From assembly GCA_029261905.1 (NCBI GenBank), contig JAJDAM010000800.1, forward strand, positions 1-6,897: a stretch of 6,897 nt of DNA. The letters are read 5' to 3'. Origin of the DNA: Deltaproteobacteria bacterium. GTDB taxonomy: Bacteria; Myxococcota_A; UBA9160; SMWR01. Positions 5,620-6,897 of the stretch are shown one piece after another (position 1 is the stretch's first letter; each line of letters starts with the position of its first letter). A program made the translations under genes and the position numbers. The notes under the pieces are model-generated. The model was given only the letters and a program-made list of their open reading frames with translations, ran no database searches and had not been told where the DNA came from.

Positions 5620-6768
5620 ATGAGCCGATCCGTCTCTGCATCACGAATCATGGCTCTCGAGGGGCTGCGTGGTGTCGCTGCGGCGATCGTCGTCATTCGG
5701 CACACCTTCAATGCCACTCCAATGCCGATCGAGCAACGCCGGTCACTGCTCGAAGGATTGCTGGCTCCGCTCCTCAACGCGCAAGGTTCAGTGCAGGTCT
5801 TTTTCATCCTGAGTGGGTTCGTGTTGGCGGGTTCGCTGTCTCGAAGCCGGCGTGCGCTGGACACCCTCCAGTACCTGACGAAGCGTGTGTTCCGGATCCA
5901 TCCGCCCTACATGGCCGCGGTATTCGCTGCGTGGTGCCTGAGCTTCTTCTATCTCCGCGGATCACAGCGCACGGGCATGACACGCTGGGCTGCGCGCGGT
6001 TCGATCGCGCCGCCTGAAGCCGGAGAAGTCCTGCAGTCGATGCTGTTTCCCGGCGACGCCTTCGGACTGCTGACCGTCGGCTGGACGCTCGAGATCGAGA
6101 TGATCTTGTCTCTGCTGCTTCCGCTGCTGTTGTGGTTCTCGTTGCGGACGCACTGGAGCCTGCTGGTCGGCCTTTCCCTCATCCCGCTCTGGTTCGGAGC
6201 GCTCCCGCTGCCGATGCTCTACGCCTTCGATTTCTGCCTGGGGATTGCACTCTTTTCCGAGCGCGAGCGCGTAGTGAGTGGTCTTGCACAGATCCCGACG
6301 CTGGCGGGGATCGCGATCTTCATCGCCTCGGTCGTGCTGTTCGTTGCCCCACAGTTGCTCGGCTGGCACCGCCCAGGCCTCGGCATCCTGATTCCAGGAG
6401 TCGGAGACCCTGCCTCGATCACCGTGACGAGCACGGGAGCACTCGGCCTGATCGCGCTGGCGCTTCGAGTCGGCTGGTGGGCGCGCTTTCTCGAAACGCG
6501 ACCGGTGTTGTTCGTCGGCCGCATCTCGTACAGCCTCTACCTGCTCCACCTGCCACTCACGGTCGTTTGCCTGCGTTTTGCACCGAGCGGCGGGGGAATC
6601 GGGGCCTGGCTGAGTCTTCTCGCTGTCGTATCGGTCCTCACCATGCCACTGGCCGCACTGATGCATCGTTTCATCGAACTGCCGGCGATCCGCGCTGGAA
6701 ACAGAGCCTGCCGGCATCTGGCGTCGAAGACCCACAGCGACGCGTTGCCGAGTGCAGATCCAATGTGA
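5620..6768 (+). CDS. Acyltransferase-3 family membrane protein (OafA/YrhL-like)
   Basis: A 382-residue multi-pass inner-membrane protein of the acyltransferase-3 family. Members move acyl groups, commonly acetyl, onto surface polysaccharides, lipids or secreted molecules. Motifs in order, numbered from this ATG: MALEGLRGVAAAIVVIRH (11-28) with the family's conserved His at 28, VFFILSGFVLAG (60-71), TKRVFRIHPPY (87-97), GWTLEIEM (154-161), GRISYSLYLLHLP (300-312) and HRFIELPA (349-356). Hydrophobic segments recur between these, roughly ten in all. The C-terminus is a short charged tail without an SGNH domain. The frame is also open from an ATG at 5581, which adds 13 residues. ATG 5620 is preferred because family members usually start about ten residues before the LEGLRG motif, but no start has a good Shine-Dalgarno. 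A hairpin separates it from the molybdo-enzyme gene. It ends two bases before an inverted-repeat-type element. The acceptor molecule cannot be deduced. Confidence 0.9.
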   Translation: MSRSVSASRIMALEGLRGVAAAIVVIRHTFNATPMPIEQRRSLLEGLLAPLLNAQGSVQVFFILSGFVLAGSLSRSRRALDTLQYLTKRVFRIHPPYMAAVFAAWCLSFFYLRGSQRTGMTRWAARGSIAPPEAGEVLQSMLFPGDAFGLLTVGWTLEIEMILSLLLPLLLWFSLRTHWSLLVGLSLIPLWFGALPLPMLYAFDFCLGIALFSERERVVSGLAQIPTLAGIAIFIASVVLFVAPQLLGWHRPGLGILIPGVGDPASITVTSTGALGLIALALRVGWWARFLETRPVLFVGRISYSLYLLHLPLTVVCLRFAPSGGGIGAWLSLLAVVSVLTMPLAALMHRFIELPAIRAGNRACRHLASKTHSDALPSADPM

Positions 6769-6769
6769 A

Positions 6770-6897
6770 GGTTGTGTCCCGACGATTGTTGGTGCTGCGT
6801 CCGGAAGTCGCTGCTCTACAACAGGATTTGGCCCGCGCTCGGGGCCTGGGGGTGTGAAAGGTCGCAACATCGCGGCGATCAACGAGTTTCAGAGATC
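6770..6897. mobile_element. Start of a second element related to the MITE-like repeat (cut by window edge)
   Basis: Bases 6770-6794 begin GGTTGTGTCCCGACG and match 941-965 at 24 of 25 positions. The following bases resemble the interior of the right end of the 941-1093 element read on the minus strand: about 34 of 58 match without gaps, including TTGGCCC and nearby GGCC. This is therefore likely a related element end rather than a chance 25-mer. It begins two bases after the acyltransferase stop. Whether it is another short element or the end of a full insertion sequence cannot be told, because the far end lies outside the window. No convincing gene was identified in these 128 bases. Confidence 0.6.

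Noticed and set aside
5962..6882. Minus-strand open frame of 306 codons opposite the acyltransferase
   Set aside because: The product is Gln/Arg-rich, as expected from the complement of Leu-rich membrane codons, and shows no domain.
6854..6897. Start of a new gene at GTG 6854 (VKGRNIAAINEFQ)
   Set aside because: It is only 14 codons, has a weak start context and lies inside the repeat-related sequence. It could be the beginning of a transposase, but too little is visible to support it.

Overview
The window is GC-rich bacterial DNA with GC-biased third codon positions, purine-rich Shine-Dalgarno sequences and compact intergenic regions. This fits a high-GC soil, marine or environmental bacterium (a deltaproteobacterial/Myxococcota-like or similar lineage), but nothing here fixes the taxon. 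No rRNA, tRNA or CRISPR array was seen.

Layout: (i) 1-129, 3' end of an unidentified + strand gene. (ii) 167-925 (-), a MerR-family regulator that converges on it across a hairpin enclosing the MerR stop codon. (iii) 926-1246, a 321-bp divergent intergenic region. It holds a 153-bp non-coding inverted-repeat element flanked by an 8-bp direct duplication (a MITE-like insertion) and two tandem copies of the dyad TGGATA-N8-TATCCA. (iv) 1247-2578 (+), a carotenoid cleavage oxygenase with all four iron-binding His. (v) 2589-2616, a strong bidirectional hairpin between convergent genes. (vi) 2663-3160 (-), an HxlR-family regulator. (vii) 3161-3252, a divergent promoter region with an imperfect palindrome. 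(viii) 3253-5511 (+), a large cytoplasmic molybdopterin/[4Fe-4S] oxidoreductase. (ix) a hairpin, then 5620-6768 (+), an integral-membrane acyltransferase-3 protein. (x) From 6770 to the window end, a relative of the MITE-like element starting two bases after the acyltransferase stop.

How the genes may work together: the window reads as two divergent regulator/enzyme pairs, MerR with the carotenoid/stilbene-type oxygenase and HxlR with the molybdo-enzyme, followed by a separate cell-surface acyltransferase. Each pair has dyad symmetry in its shared promoter region, as expected for local regulation. The oxygenase would cleave a conjugated double bond oxidatively to aldehydes. HxlR proteins often sense quinones, aldehydes or electrophiles, so a shared theme of oxidising lipophilic or aromatic compounds is possible but is only inference.

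The most unusual item is the small mobile element in the MerR leader. Its 8-bp target duplication is the MerR ribosome-binding sequence itself, so the insertion copied the Shine-Dalgarno while separating the gene from its ancestral upstream region. A further copy of the same terminal repeat begins at 6770.
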